From: SZUA-426 sp041666155 | Lineage (GTDB): Bacteria; Spirochaetota; Spirochaetia; Treponematales; Breznakiellaceae | Length of the DNA: 12,818 nt | Direction of reading: 5' to 3' | NCBI GenBank assembly: GCA_041666155.1 | Contig: JBAYHM010000116.1 | Coordinates: 1 to 12,818 of the forward strand | In this document: positions 1-6,924 of the stretch, in pieces | Layout: every line of letters begins with the position of its first letter | Position numbering within the stretch: position 1 is the stretch's first letter | Translations under genes and position numbers: made by a program | Notes under the pieces: generated by a model | Databases searched by the model: none | Seen by the model: the letters and a program-made list of their open reading frames with translations, nothing else | What the model was told of the DNA's origin: nothing

Positions 1-477
1 GATATAGGTCGTAGTCTCACCCTTTCCGCTCTGTCGCTTTCCGACGCGTCGGGGACTTTACCGACTGAGGCCTCCCTCCCCGATGGTTCGGACGCCGCGG
101 TCGGCGGCGCAACCCGGATTTCTTCCGCGCGTGTATTTAAGATCGTCGTAGGTGAAGCCCGTCTCCCGCGAGCTATTCCACTCGTGCCGGATGGTGGATC
201 AAGCGTCTGGGCGTGGACCGCCGCGTCCGCGTCGGCGAAGCGTGAGGCAAATGTTATCGACATTGCCGTGGACTTCCCGGTCGGTGAATCTCATTTCATG
301 ATTCTGCGCGGCGTTAAACCGTTTGTGAAAATCGAGCTGTATGGGATCGACTTTTCCACGGATGCTAGATTCGAACGTTATGATTCGTCGGGTTGGGCGT
401 ATTCACAGTCGGAACAAACGCTGTTGCTCAAAATGAAGCATAAATCGGCCACCGAACACATCAGGATTTTCTACTGA
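1..477 (+). CDS. C-terminal part of an unrecognised protein (5' end outside window)
   Basis: The reading frame is open from base 1 to the TGA at 475-477, giving about 158 residues with no start needed, so this is the 3' end of a gene that begins before the window. An internal GTG at 184 could be read as a start but has no good ribosome site, and the frame is equally coding-like before it. The first half is rich in Ser, Ala, Gly and Asp. The last 60 residues read like a beta-rich accessory domain: alternating hydrophobic strands (FMILRGVKPFVKIELYGIDF) and a late segment with FERYDSSGW and TLLLKMKHK. No catalytic motif is visible. Such tails occur at the C-termini of large carbohydrate-active enzymes (for example family 31 glycosidases), but I cannot assign the family. 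Its stop overlaps the next start by one base (TGATG), so the two are probably translationally coupled. Confidence 0.75.
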   Translation, partial: DIGRSLTLSALSLSDASGTLPTEASLPDGSDAAVGGATRISSARVFKIVVGEARLPRAIPLVPDGGSSVWAWTAASASAKREANVIDIAVDFPVGESHFMILRGVKPFVKIELYGIDFSTDARFERYDSSGWAYSQSEQTLLLKMKHKSATEHIRIFY

Positions 478-1154
478 TGGATGGCTATGAAACGCTTCCT
501 TCGGTGGACGGAGCTTTTTTTGCGAGACTCAAGAGGCCAACCCATTTCGTTTTGATTCGGCACGGCCGGAGCGAGGGGAACGCCTCTGGAATCTTTCAAG
601 GGCGCAAGGAGTATCCTCTTTCAGATATTGGACGGGAGCAGGCGGCAGACGTAGGCAGATCACTCGCCGCATATTCTGATGCCGTGATGCTCTGTTCTCC
701 GCTTTCCCGAGCGCGTGAAACGGCGGAAATCGCGGCCCGCATGGCGGGCTTGAAGCCACCTTCGGTTCGCGAGGAATTGACGGAACTGGATACGGGGACT
801 TTCACCGGGCGATCTTGGGATGAAATACGGGAAAAAAACGGGGAGGAATGGATACGGTTTCGGTCCCGCAGTTGGGAAGGGGTCGCAGGCGCCGAACGTG
901 AAGAAGCGCTCTATGCGCGGGCCATTCGCGCTTGGATGCTGCTGCGCGATACGGCCCTAAAAACTGACGCGTCGTGCGTCGTCGCGGTGACCCACGGCGG
1001 TTTCCTGCAATGGCTTATCCGATCCACCTTTGGCTCCCGAACCTGGTTCCCTCTGGTTCCGATCGAAAACTGCTGCGTCTACCGCTTGCGAGCAGACCCG
1101 GTAAGCGACGAGACGGCCGCTATCTTCTGGGAAACGATGGGCCAAGGCTTCTAG
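477..1154 (+). CDS. Histidine phosphatase family protein (phosphoglycerate mutase-like)
   Basis: A 225-residue cytoplasmic protein of the histidine phosphatase (branch 1) superfamily, which transfers phosphate through a phosphohistidine. The signature LIRHGRSEGN supplies R28 and the nucleophile H29. SPLSRARETA supplies the second arginine, R78. ELTELDTGTFTG gives the proton donor, probably E103. AVTHGGFLQWL gives the second histidine, H173. These are in the expected order and spacing, and the length is normal for phosphatases of this branch (about 200-230 residues). The substrate cannot be read from sequence: cofactor-dependent mutase, alpha-ribazole phosphatase (CobC-like) or a broad sugar-phosphate phosphatase all share these motifs. 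The start ATG at 477 overlaps the preceding stop, with an AGGA 10 bases upstream. No signal peptide. The gene ends 3 bases from the stop of the convergent fusion gene. Confidence 0.9.
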   Translation: MDGYETLPSVDGAFFARLKRPTHFVLIRHGRSEGNASGIFQGRKEYPLSDIGREQAADVGRSLAAYSDAVMLCSPLSRARETAEIAARMAGLKPPSVREELTELDTGTFTGRSWDEIREKNGEEWIRFRSRSWEGVAGAEREEALYARAIRAWMLLRDTALKTDASCVVAVTHGGFLQWLIRSTFGSRTWFPLVPIENCCVYRLRADPVSDETAAIFWETMGQGF

Positions 1155-1157
1155 CGT

Positions 1158-3569
1158 TCAACGCGATGGCAGATCGATTGCCCGTTCCGTCTCCGCACCG
1201 TCCATTAGACTCTCCAGTTCTTCTTCGCTGTCGGCGATGATGCTCGCCGCAAGATAACGGGCGACTGCCGACTCGGTCGTGAGCCCTCCCATCGGGACCG
1301 CGCCTTCTCGCCACAGTTCGCGAGATGTCGAATACCCCTTGAAATCGACAAAGCCTTCCTGTTGCGAACTGCAGAAAAATTTAGCGTTTTTCCGCCTGCC
1401 GATCGTAAAGGCTCTTTTAAGGGAATACGGGCCTTCGCGGAAACTTGCTGTTCCCGTATCGTACAATTCAAGGAAGAATTTTCTGACGCCGAGGTCCATA
1501 AGGCTGGTTAGGTAATCCGCGCGGAGACCCGGGTACACGCGGATTACGCACATGGAATTGACGGCGTCTTCCAATAATTGCGCAAGCACGTACTGGTCCG
1601 CTTCCAAGAGGCCGGTCAGGAGAGAACTGCCTGTAAAGACCGGTTCCTTCATGTTCCAGTTTCTAAAACCGTCGTATCCGATACGCTCAAATTTCAAATT
1701 GAGCGGGGAAAGTACTTTTCCGCCGTGGACGACGTAGACGCCGGTTTTTTTTTCGGAAGCGAGGGCGATAGCTTGCCGTATCGTGTCGGTCGCTTCGGAG
1801 GATCCCCCGGGCGGCGTCGAGGATGCCGCGAGAACGATGGGGGCTCCCGCGTCGGCGAAAAGCCAGTAGAGGAGCGGCGCCGTGTACGGGAGCGTGTCGG
1901 TCCCGTGCGCGACGACAATGCCGTTGGCTGTGCCTGAATTGAGCTTGTCGGATATGGCCGTGATGAGCGCAGCCCAATCGGAGGGCGTTATTTCCTCCGA
2001 CAGGAGACGGCCGACTTGTATCGATTCAAAACGAATGCCCGCGTTCAGATCGCTGCCCGACAGGAGGTCGCGGAGGGCGCGCTCGTCGCCGGGTTCAACC
2101 GCGCCGTCTTCCGCGCGGCGGCCGGAAATCGCCCCGCCCATGGACAGAATATACACGAGCGATACGGATAGTTCCTCGCGGAGTATTTCCTTGACCAGGG
2201 TCGGTTCAGCCAACCCGTTGGATTCTTTCATGATTTTTCCGGTCAGGAAGCGAATGGGCCGCGCGTCGCCGTCGCGTACGCGGCGCACTTCCATCGGGTT
2301 TGCGGCAACGATTTTGCGAACGATCGTTTCAATGGCGGTCCTATCAGTCAGCTGCTCCCAGCCTTTTTCCTTGACGATCTCAACCGGATCTTTCCCGCTT
2401 TCCAAGGCCGCGGCGATAGCCTGTTTCGCGATTCCCGCATGAATGCGTTTATCGTCCATCATAGCCAAGAGCGCGGACAGGCGTTCGGGCGCCAACGCTT
2501 CATTTCCAATTGTTTGTTGGGTTCGCTTCAGTTCCTTGACGATAAAAGACGCGAGCCATTGAAACACTTCGCGCGCGCTCGTACCGGCCGCGACAGCACG
2601 TTCGAAATAATCGGCGCGGCTTTTTTCGTCGCAGATGAACTCAGCTTCGCGCAGCGTCAGGCCATATTTTTCGGCGACTCTGTCGCGTCGCGCTCCGGGA
2701 AGTTCGACGATGAAGGCGTCCATTGCCTCAAGGACCTCGGGTCCCGGGGCGAAAGGCTCAAACGCGGGCAGTTCCTCAAACCGATTCTTATCCTCCGCTT
2801 TTCTTTTTTGGAAAGATTCCGTCGAGTTCTTGGTTTCGTTCCAAATACGACTTTCGCTTACGATCTTACCCCCGTTGGCGATAATATCTTCTTGTCTGCC
2901 AAGTTCTGCGTTTACGGCCTTGCGTACAAAGTTGAACGAGTTGAGGTTTCTAAGTTTGACGAAATCGATAGGTGTTTCGGGGTAGGGGACAATGGCGACG
3001 TGCGCGTTACAGCGGATTACGCTTTCAACCGGTACGCCTGGGATGATTTCCAAGTATTGAATTTTTCTGCGGAGGTCGGAAAGAAACACTTCCGCTTCCT
3101 CGCCGATATCAAAGTCGGCCTCAGTCCGAATGCGAAGGCTCGGCATGCCGACGTTGGAATAGTCCATCCGCGTCTGGTTTCCCGAATGGGTGAGCCGTCC
3201 GGCGTCTTCCTCCACCCGAATCTCGGCTATCCTGATGTTCTTTTTTCGGCGATGAAAGCTGATGTCCAGTATTCCGTCTGTTCCTATTTTTAGGGATAAA
3301 CAGGATAAACGATAGTCTGGAGGTAATTCAGGAGTGCTCAGATTGCGTTCAAAACGTGGGGTTTTTATGATAGTGCAGCCGAGTGCCCGGGCAACGGCGT
3401 ACGCTTTTCGCGCGGCGGCCGTGTTCAGGTGCGGCTTCGCGCCCTCTTCTTTTCGGCAAATGGGACAAGAGCCGACAGAACCGTCAGTTCCCCGTACGCA
3501 AGGGCAGAACGCTTTGACTCCGGTCAGCAGTAGAACGCGGACTTCAAGGGCAATATGGGATTTAAACAA
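1158..3569 (-). CDS. Fusion of GatB-type tRNA amidotransferase subunit and L-asparaginase-type domain, both with altered active sites
   Basis: An 803-residue two-enzyme chain. Residues 1-310 match the GatB/GatE cradle: LEVRVLL near the N-terminus, zinc cysteines C22, C24, C35 and C38 (FCPC...CPIC), EEDAG at about 120 and RNLNSFNFV at about 207. Residues about 310-468 are the helical and YqeY-type tail that binds tRNA, well kept (NPMEVRR, LTGKIMK, LVKEIL). Residues about 470-800 are a type I/II L-asparaginase fold with HGTDT (T557, D558) and a candidate lysine K626. GatB normally ends near residue 480, so this is a true domain fusion. In GatCAB and archaeal GatDE such parts make Gln-tRNA or Asn-tRNA, ammonia coming from GatA or GatD. 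Here key residues are replaced: His of EVH is R11, Asp of RCDAN is N188, Glu of VEIKN is K205, and the first asparaginase Thr is M477. The frame is intact and not decaying. No gatA or gatC lies nearby. Activity is uncertain; a pseudoenzyme or altered chemistry is possible. Confidence 0.85.
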   Translation of the reverse strand: MFKSHIALEVRVLLLTGVKAFCPCVRGTDGSVGSCPICRKEEGAKPHLNTAAARKAYAVARALGCTIIKTPRFERNLSTPELPPDYRLSCLSLKIGTDGILDISFHRRKKNIRIAEIRVEEDAGRLTHSGNQTRMDYSNVGMPSLRIRTEADFDIGEEAEVFLSDLRRKIQYLEIIPGVPVESVIRCNAHVAIVPYPETPIDFVKLRNLNSFNFVRKAVNAELGRQEDIIANGGKIVSESRIWNETKNSTESFQKRKAEDKNRFEELPAFEPFAPGPEVLEAMDAFIVELPGARRDRVAEKYGLTLREAEFICDEKSRADYFERAVAAGTSAREVFQWLASFIVKELKRTQQTIGNEALAPERLSALLAMMDDKRIHAGIAKQAIAAALESGKDPVEIVKEKGWEQLTDRTAIETIVRKIVAANPMEVRRVRDGDARPIRFLTGKIMKESNGLAEPTLVKEILREELSVSLVYILSMGGAISGRRAEDGAVEPGDERALRDLLSGSDLNAGIRFESIQVGRLLSEEITPSDWAALITAISDKLNSGTANGIVVAHGTDTLPYTAPLLYWLFADAGAPIVLAASSTPPGGSSEATDTIRQAIALASEKKTGVYVVHGGKVLSPLNLKFERIGYDGFRNWNMKEPVFTGSSLLTGLLEADQYVLAQLLEDAVNSMCVIRVYPGLRADYLTSLMDLGVRKFFLELYDTGTASFREGPYSLKRAFTIGRRKNAKFFCSSQQEGFVDFKGYSTSRELWREGAVPMGGLTTESAVARYLAASIIADSEEELESLMDGAETERAIDLPSR

Positions 3570-3574
3570 GTCGT

Positions 3575-3580
3575 TCTCCT
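3575..3580 (-). promoter_or_regulatory. Ribosome binding site fixing the TTG start of the fusion gene
   Basis: On the minus strand AGGAGA stands 5 bases before TTG at 3569-3567. Starting there gives an N-terminus (MFKSHIALEVRV) that aligns with the usual GatB beginning, where the EVH motif lies at residues 10-12. The frame can be extended to an upstream TTG at 3614, but that codon has no ribosome site and adds 15 residues with no counterpart in GatB. The upstream TTG is itself the first part of a TTGACA hexamer. Confidence 0.7.
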
Positions 3581-3657
3581 GGCGTACTATGCGCTCGAGC
3601 GCACCATATGTCAAGGTTCTTCGATAGAAGGGACGTTTTCGTTTGACTTTTCGGACA

Positions 3658-3689
3658 TGTTCCAGTACTCTCTGTTAGACGCAGGAACA
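3658..3689. repeat. Short inverted repeat in the divergent control region
   Basis: TGTTCC at 3658-3663 and GGAACA at 3684-3689 are perfect 6-bp inverted arms separated by 20 bases, and each arm is followed or preceded by CATG-like bases. It lies between the divergent fusion gene and glycosidase gene, so it could be an operator half-site pair. Arms this short also occur by chance. Confidence 0.25.
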
Positions 3690-3747
3690 GCATGCAAATC
3701 CATATATCACGCTCGCAACACCCGCGGATAACGACCTAAGATAACAG

Positions 3748-3775
3748 TTGCTTTTTCTCCGGTCGATAGTACAAT
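3748..3775 (+). promoter_or_regulatory. Putative sigma-70 type promoter of the glycosidase gene
   Basis: TTGCTT (3748-3753), a 16-base spacer and TACAAT (3770-3775) resemble -35 and -10 hexamers. Transcription would start near 3782 and give a leader of about 18 bases containing the ribosome site AAGGAGA at 3789-3795. A second, weaker combination is TTGACT (3643-3648) with TACTCT (3666-3671). The rest of the 3570-3799 gap shows no ORF, RNA gene or terminator. No convincing promoter for the minus-strand gene was found: TTGACA (3614-3609) with CATAGT (3591-3586) has ideal spacing but would start transcription on top of the ribosome site. Confidence 0.45.
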
Positions 3776-3799
3776 GAGAAGTTACAATAAGGAGATCCC

Positions 3800-5224
3800 G
3801 TGACGAAGCGCGACTTCCCTAAAGTCCACTTTTACGATCAGGATTTCGTGGATATATACGATAGGACCTGGGCTTGGATCCAAGACTGCTGGCTTTCCGG
3901 CGGTCCGGATAGCGGCTTTGATGGAAAGTTCTTCGGGTATCCCGGCAGTCCAACGGTCGAACAATTCGACGCAATCTGTTCCTCATTTTTTTTGGTTTAT
4001 TCGAATCGTATATATCAGGCTCATCCAACCTTGGACCTGTTCTATTCGAAACAGGAACCAAACGGCGCGATACGTAACAAATACGACACCGAAACGGGCG
4101 CGCCCGTGGTCGACGCATCCAATCCTGAAGGCGTCGGACTTCCTTTGTTCGCCTGGGCTGAATACAATCTTTACCATAAAACCGCGAACAAAAAGCGCGT
4201 AAAAGACGTGTTGCCTATTCTACAGAAATACGTCTCGTGGTTGGATGCTACTTTCAAGCAGCCGAATGGACTTTACGCGGTTCCTTTGGTCGCCACGACT
4301 ATGGAAAACGCTCCGCGCGAAAAAGCCAAGTATCTGGTGGATTTCAATTCCGCAATGGCCGTCAACGCGCTGTACATCTCGGCGATGGGCGATATTCTCA
4401 ACGACAAAGAAACCAGTTTTCAATATAAGAGACTCTATTTCTCGTTGAAGACGCGCATCAATTCGCTCATGTGGGATAATGAAGACGGCTTCTACTACGA
4501 CCTGGACGCCGATGAAAAACGTTTAAAAGTTAAAACTATTGCCGGTTACTGGCCTCTACTCGCGGAGATCCCCAATGACGATAAAGCCGAACGCATCATT
4601 GATCGTCTCTCCGATCCGGGTGATTTCGGTTCGGAACACCCGTTTCCGACGGTCGCCGTCAGCGAGCCTTCTTTCGAGCCGGACGGCAACGGGTATCGCG
4701 GTTCGGTGTTCCCGCCGTTTACTTTTATGGTTATCAAGGGCCTGGAAAAGTACAACCGTTGGGATTTGGCGCGTGAGTGCGCCATCCGACACCTGTATTA
4801 TGTGCTGGACTCCATGCATCCGGAAGGCAATCACCAGAAGGGCAACCTCTGGGAAGCCTACCTTCCCCAGAAAGAAGGACCGGCAAAGTGGACCGACAAA
4901 AGCGAGTTTCCTCGTCCTCAATTTCTCGCTTACTCGGGGCTTTCCACTATTTGCCTTATGATAGAGAACATCGTCGGTCTTTCCATTTCCTTGCCGCGGA
5001 AGACGGTTGATTGGATCATTCCCAACCTTGAGATCATGGGAATTGAAAACTTGTCCCTCAAAAGGAATATGATCACCATCCTGTCCAACAAGAGCGGACG
5101 GGGTTGGGAAATCCATATGGAGAGCGAAAAGCTCTATTATTTCACGATCAACATTCTCGGCAAAAAAAAGAAGACCTTGCCGATACCTTCGGGAAAATGT
5201 TCGATGCTCATCGATAAGTTGTAG
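3800..5224 (+). CDS. Trehalase/GH63-like cytoplasmic glycoside hydrolase (MGH1-like)
   Basis: A 474-residue protein with the landmarks of the (alpha/alpha)6-barrel clan that holds GH37 trehalase, GH63 glucosidases and mannosylglycerate hydrolases. YLVDFNSAM holds D181, which fits the general acid. GYWPLLAEIP matches the clan's WPL-LAGIP signature. YRGSVFPPFTFMVIKGLEKY matches the Y-RGP-W-P motif, with a Phe in place of the second Trp. GNLWEAYLP holds E352, which fits the general base. A C-terminal beta section (about 400-474) follows the barrel. There is no signal peptide, so the substrate is probably an intracellular sugar or compatible solute such as trehalose, mannosylglycerate or a short alpha-glucoside; which one cannot be told. 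The start is GTG at 3800 with AAGGAGA four bases upstream. It stands alone, with its own promoter and terminator. Ppx-type neighbours give no hint of substrate. Confidence 0.75.
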   Translation: MTKRDFPKVHFYDQDFVDIYDRTWAWIQDCWLSGGPDSGFDGKFFGYPGSPTVEQFDAICSSFFLVYSNRIYQAHPTLDLFYSKQEPNGAIRNKYDTETGAPVVDASNPEGVGLPLFAWAEYNLYHKTANKKRVKDVLPILQKYVSWLDATFKQPNGLYAVPLVATTMENAPREKAKYLVDFNSAMAVNALYISAMGDILNDKETSFQYKRLYFSLKTRINSLMWDNEDGFYYDLDADEKRLKVKTIAGYWPLLAEIPNDDKAERIIDRLSDPGDFGSEHPFPTVAVSEPSFEPDGNGYRGSVFPPFTFMVIKGLEKYNRWDLARECAIRHLYYVLDSMHPEGNHQKGNLWEAYLPQKEGPAKWTDKSEFPRPQFLAYSGLSTICLMIENIVGLSISLPRKTVDWIIPNLEIMGIENLSLKRNMITILSNKSGRGWEIHMESEKLYYFTINILGKKKKTLPIPSGKCSMLIDKL

Positions 5225-5246
5225 TTTAGCGGCGAGCGGCGTTATG

Positions 5247-5279
5247 AAAAAAGGCGGCGCAAGCCGCTTTTTTGTTTTG
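5247..5279 (+). terminator. Intrinsic terminator after the glycosidase gene
   Basis: A6 then GGCGGC, the tetraloop GCAA, GCCGC and T6. The stem has five G-C pairs, one G-U pair and a run of A-U pairs, closed by a GNRA-type loop, and the U tract continues as TTTTTTGTTTTG. Because the left side is A-rich, it could also stop transcription coming from the other direction. It lies 22 bases after the stop codon and separates the glycosidase gene from the polyphosphate operon. Confidence 0.85.
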
Positions 5280-5369
5280 TTGCGGCGGTGAACTATTAAC
5301 CGATTTCGAATACGTCGCGCCTGTCATTAAAACGGCCAATCGGCTAAGCTTTAAGACAAGGATTGAGGT

Positions 5370-6911
5370 ATGAGTGGCATAAAAAAAATTGTCGCCGTCA
5401 TCGAGCTCGGCTCCACCGGCATACGTATGGTGATTGCCGAAATCGACCAGGATGGCGCTTGGCGCGTCATCGATCGCGCCGGCAAACCGCATTCCCTCGG
5501 TCGCGACGTGTTCACGACGGGGCTCATCGCGCGCGAATCCGTATTGGCTTGCCTGGCGATCCTTAACGGCTTTCAGGAAATGATCGCGGGCTGGGGTATC
5601 GTCCCGAGCGATGTGCATGTCATAGCGACCAGCGCGCTCAGAGAAGCCCGAAACCGCGACACTTTTTCCGACCGGGTTTTCATGCAGACGGGATTTCGCA
5701 TCAATGTTGTTGAGGGGATCGAGGAAAACCGCCTCATGTACTTGGCCGTTCGCTATGCTCTCAAGGATGACCGTCCGCAATTTTCCCGCTCAAATTCCAT
5801 CATTATCGAGGTTGGCGGAGGTTCCACTGAAATGATGCTCTTGCGTCGCGGCAAAATGGTCGCGGCGCACAGCATCCGGCTTGGGACTATCCTGATCGAC
5901 CAGCAAGTCCAGCAGGCAATGGGTTCGACCAACCGTTATCTGCAGCGATTTTTGAAAGACCAGGTGCGCAGTACGTGCGAAAGTCTTAATGATGAGCTTG
6001 ATCTTACGCATGTGCGCACTTTCATAATGGCGGGTTCCGATGTGCGGCTCGCCGCGTCCCGGCTTGGGGTTGAACTGAATGAGAACTGCGCGATCATATC
6101 GCGGGAGGCCTTCAACACCTTCGTCGAACGCATTCAGGGATACACGGTGGAAGAGTGCGTGCAGAAACTGCGTATTCCCTACGCGGAAGCTGAAGGAATG
6201 ATCCCCGGGCTTCTTACTTACAAGCTTTTCCTTGAGGAGACGGCCGCGACGGAAATTATCGTCCCGAACGTCTCGATCCGGGAAGGGATGCTTATTACGC
6301 TCGCGTCCGGCGTCGATCCGGAACTGCAGGAAGAATTCTATACGCAGATTATCGCGTCCGCGGTAAGTCTCGGACGGAAGTATCATTATGATGAGGAACA
6401 CAGCCTTCACGTCACCAAGCTTTCCCTCATCTTGTTTGATGCGCTGAAAGCCGAACACGGGATGGATAGGCGGGCGCGGCTTCTATTGGAAGTCGCGGGC
6501 ATACTCCACGACGTCGGTATGTTCATCCGCAATTCGGGGCACCATAAGCATAGCCAGTACATCGTAGCCAATTCGGAAATATTCGGTCTTCATCGAGATG
6601 ACCTTGATGTCATTTCAAACGTTGTTCGCTACCACCGGAAGTCGGCGCCCAATTCAACTCATATTTCATTCATCGCCTTGCAGCGTGAGGAGCGGATGCT
6701 GGTGCTCAAATTGTCGTCACTGCTCCGCGTCGCGGACGCGCTTGACCGCGGCCACTCCCAGCGCCTCGATACCTTCGAAGTGGAGCGGAAGTCCGATACG
6801 GTTGTGCTCCGAACCTCGGGTCGCCATGACTTATCGCTCGAGCGGCTCGGTTTGAAGGAAAAGGCCGACATTTTCCAAGATGTGTTCGGCTATAAGGTAG
6901 TTCTCACGTGA
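5370..6911 (+). CDS. ppx: Exopolyphosphatase, Ppx/GppA family with C-terminal HD domain
   Basis: A 513-residue enzyme that removes terminal phosphate from polyphosphate, or the 5' phosphate of pppGpp. Residues 5-310 form the two ASKHA (actin-like) lobes: ELGSTGIRM at 12-20 is the first phosphate loop, EGIEEN holds the catalytic glutamate (E118/E119), and EVGGGSTEM (147-155) is the second phosphate loop. Residues about 320-513 are an HD-type helical domain with H344, H347, H380-D381 (ILHDVG), HHKHS (391-395) and YHRKS. This matches the long E. coli Ppx type (about 513 residues), not the short type. The usual DIGSNS loop reads ELGSTG, a conservative but uncommon change. The start ATG at 5370 has AAGGA seven bases upstream. 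The gene is followed after 13 bases by ppk, so the opposing enzymes are probably co-transcribed. A8 lies at codons 4-7. Confidence 0.92.
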   Translation: MSGIKKIVAVIELGSTGIRMVIAEIDQDGAWRVIDRAGKPHSLGRDVFTTGLIARESVLACLAILNGFQEMIAGWGIVPSDVHVIATSALREARNRDTFSDRVFMQTGFRINVVEGIEENRLMYLAVRYALKDDRPQFSRSNSIIIEVGGGSTEMMLLRRGKMVAAHSIRLGTILIDQQVQQAMGSTNRYLQRFLKDQVRSTCESLNDELDLTHVRTFIMAGSDVRLAASRLGVELNENCAIISREAFNTFVERIQGYTVEECVQKLRIPYAEAEGMIPGLLTYKLFLEETAATEIIVPNVSIREGMLITLASGVDPELQEEFYTQIIASAVSLGRKYHYDEEHSLHVTKLSLILFDALKAEHGMDRRARLLLEVAGILHDVGMFIRNSGHHKHSQYIVANSEIFGLHRDDLDVISNVVRYHRKSAPNSTHISFIALQREERMLVLKLSSLLRVADALDRGHSQRLDTFEVERKSDTVVLRTSGRHDLSLERLGLKEKADIFQDVFGYKVVLT

Positions 6912-6924
6912 AAGGACGGTTTTT

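Noticed and set aside
2439..3293. 284-codon open frame on the plus strand inside the fusion gene
   Set aside because: It lies antisense to a well-supported GatB-type coding region, has no ribosome site and resembles no protein; it is a shadow of the codon usage of the real gene.
3586..3614. TTGACA with CATAGT as promoter of the fusion gene
   Set aside because: Spacing is ideal, but transcription would begin on the ribosome site, leaving no usable leader for the TTG at 3569.
3653..3663. CGGACATGTTC as a LexA (Cheo-type) box
   Set aside because: The Gram-positive box needs GAAC, four bases, GTTC; here the half-sites are two bases apart and one is mismatched. No second copy was found in the window.
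4556..5116. 186-codon open frame on the minus strand inside the glycosidase gene
   Set aside because: Antisense to conserved clan motifs (WPLLAEIP, GNLWEAYLP); no independent support.
5272..5299. TTGTTT with TATTAA as promoter of ppx
   Set aside because: Both hexamers match weakly and the first lies in the terminator U tract; no promoter for the polyphosphate operon could be called with confidence.
5790..6458. 222-codon open frame on the minus strand inside ppx
   Set aside because: Fully antisense to the ppx catalytic region, which has conserved motifs throughout.
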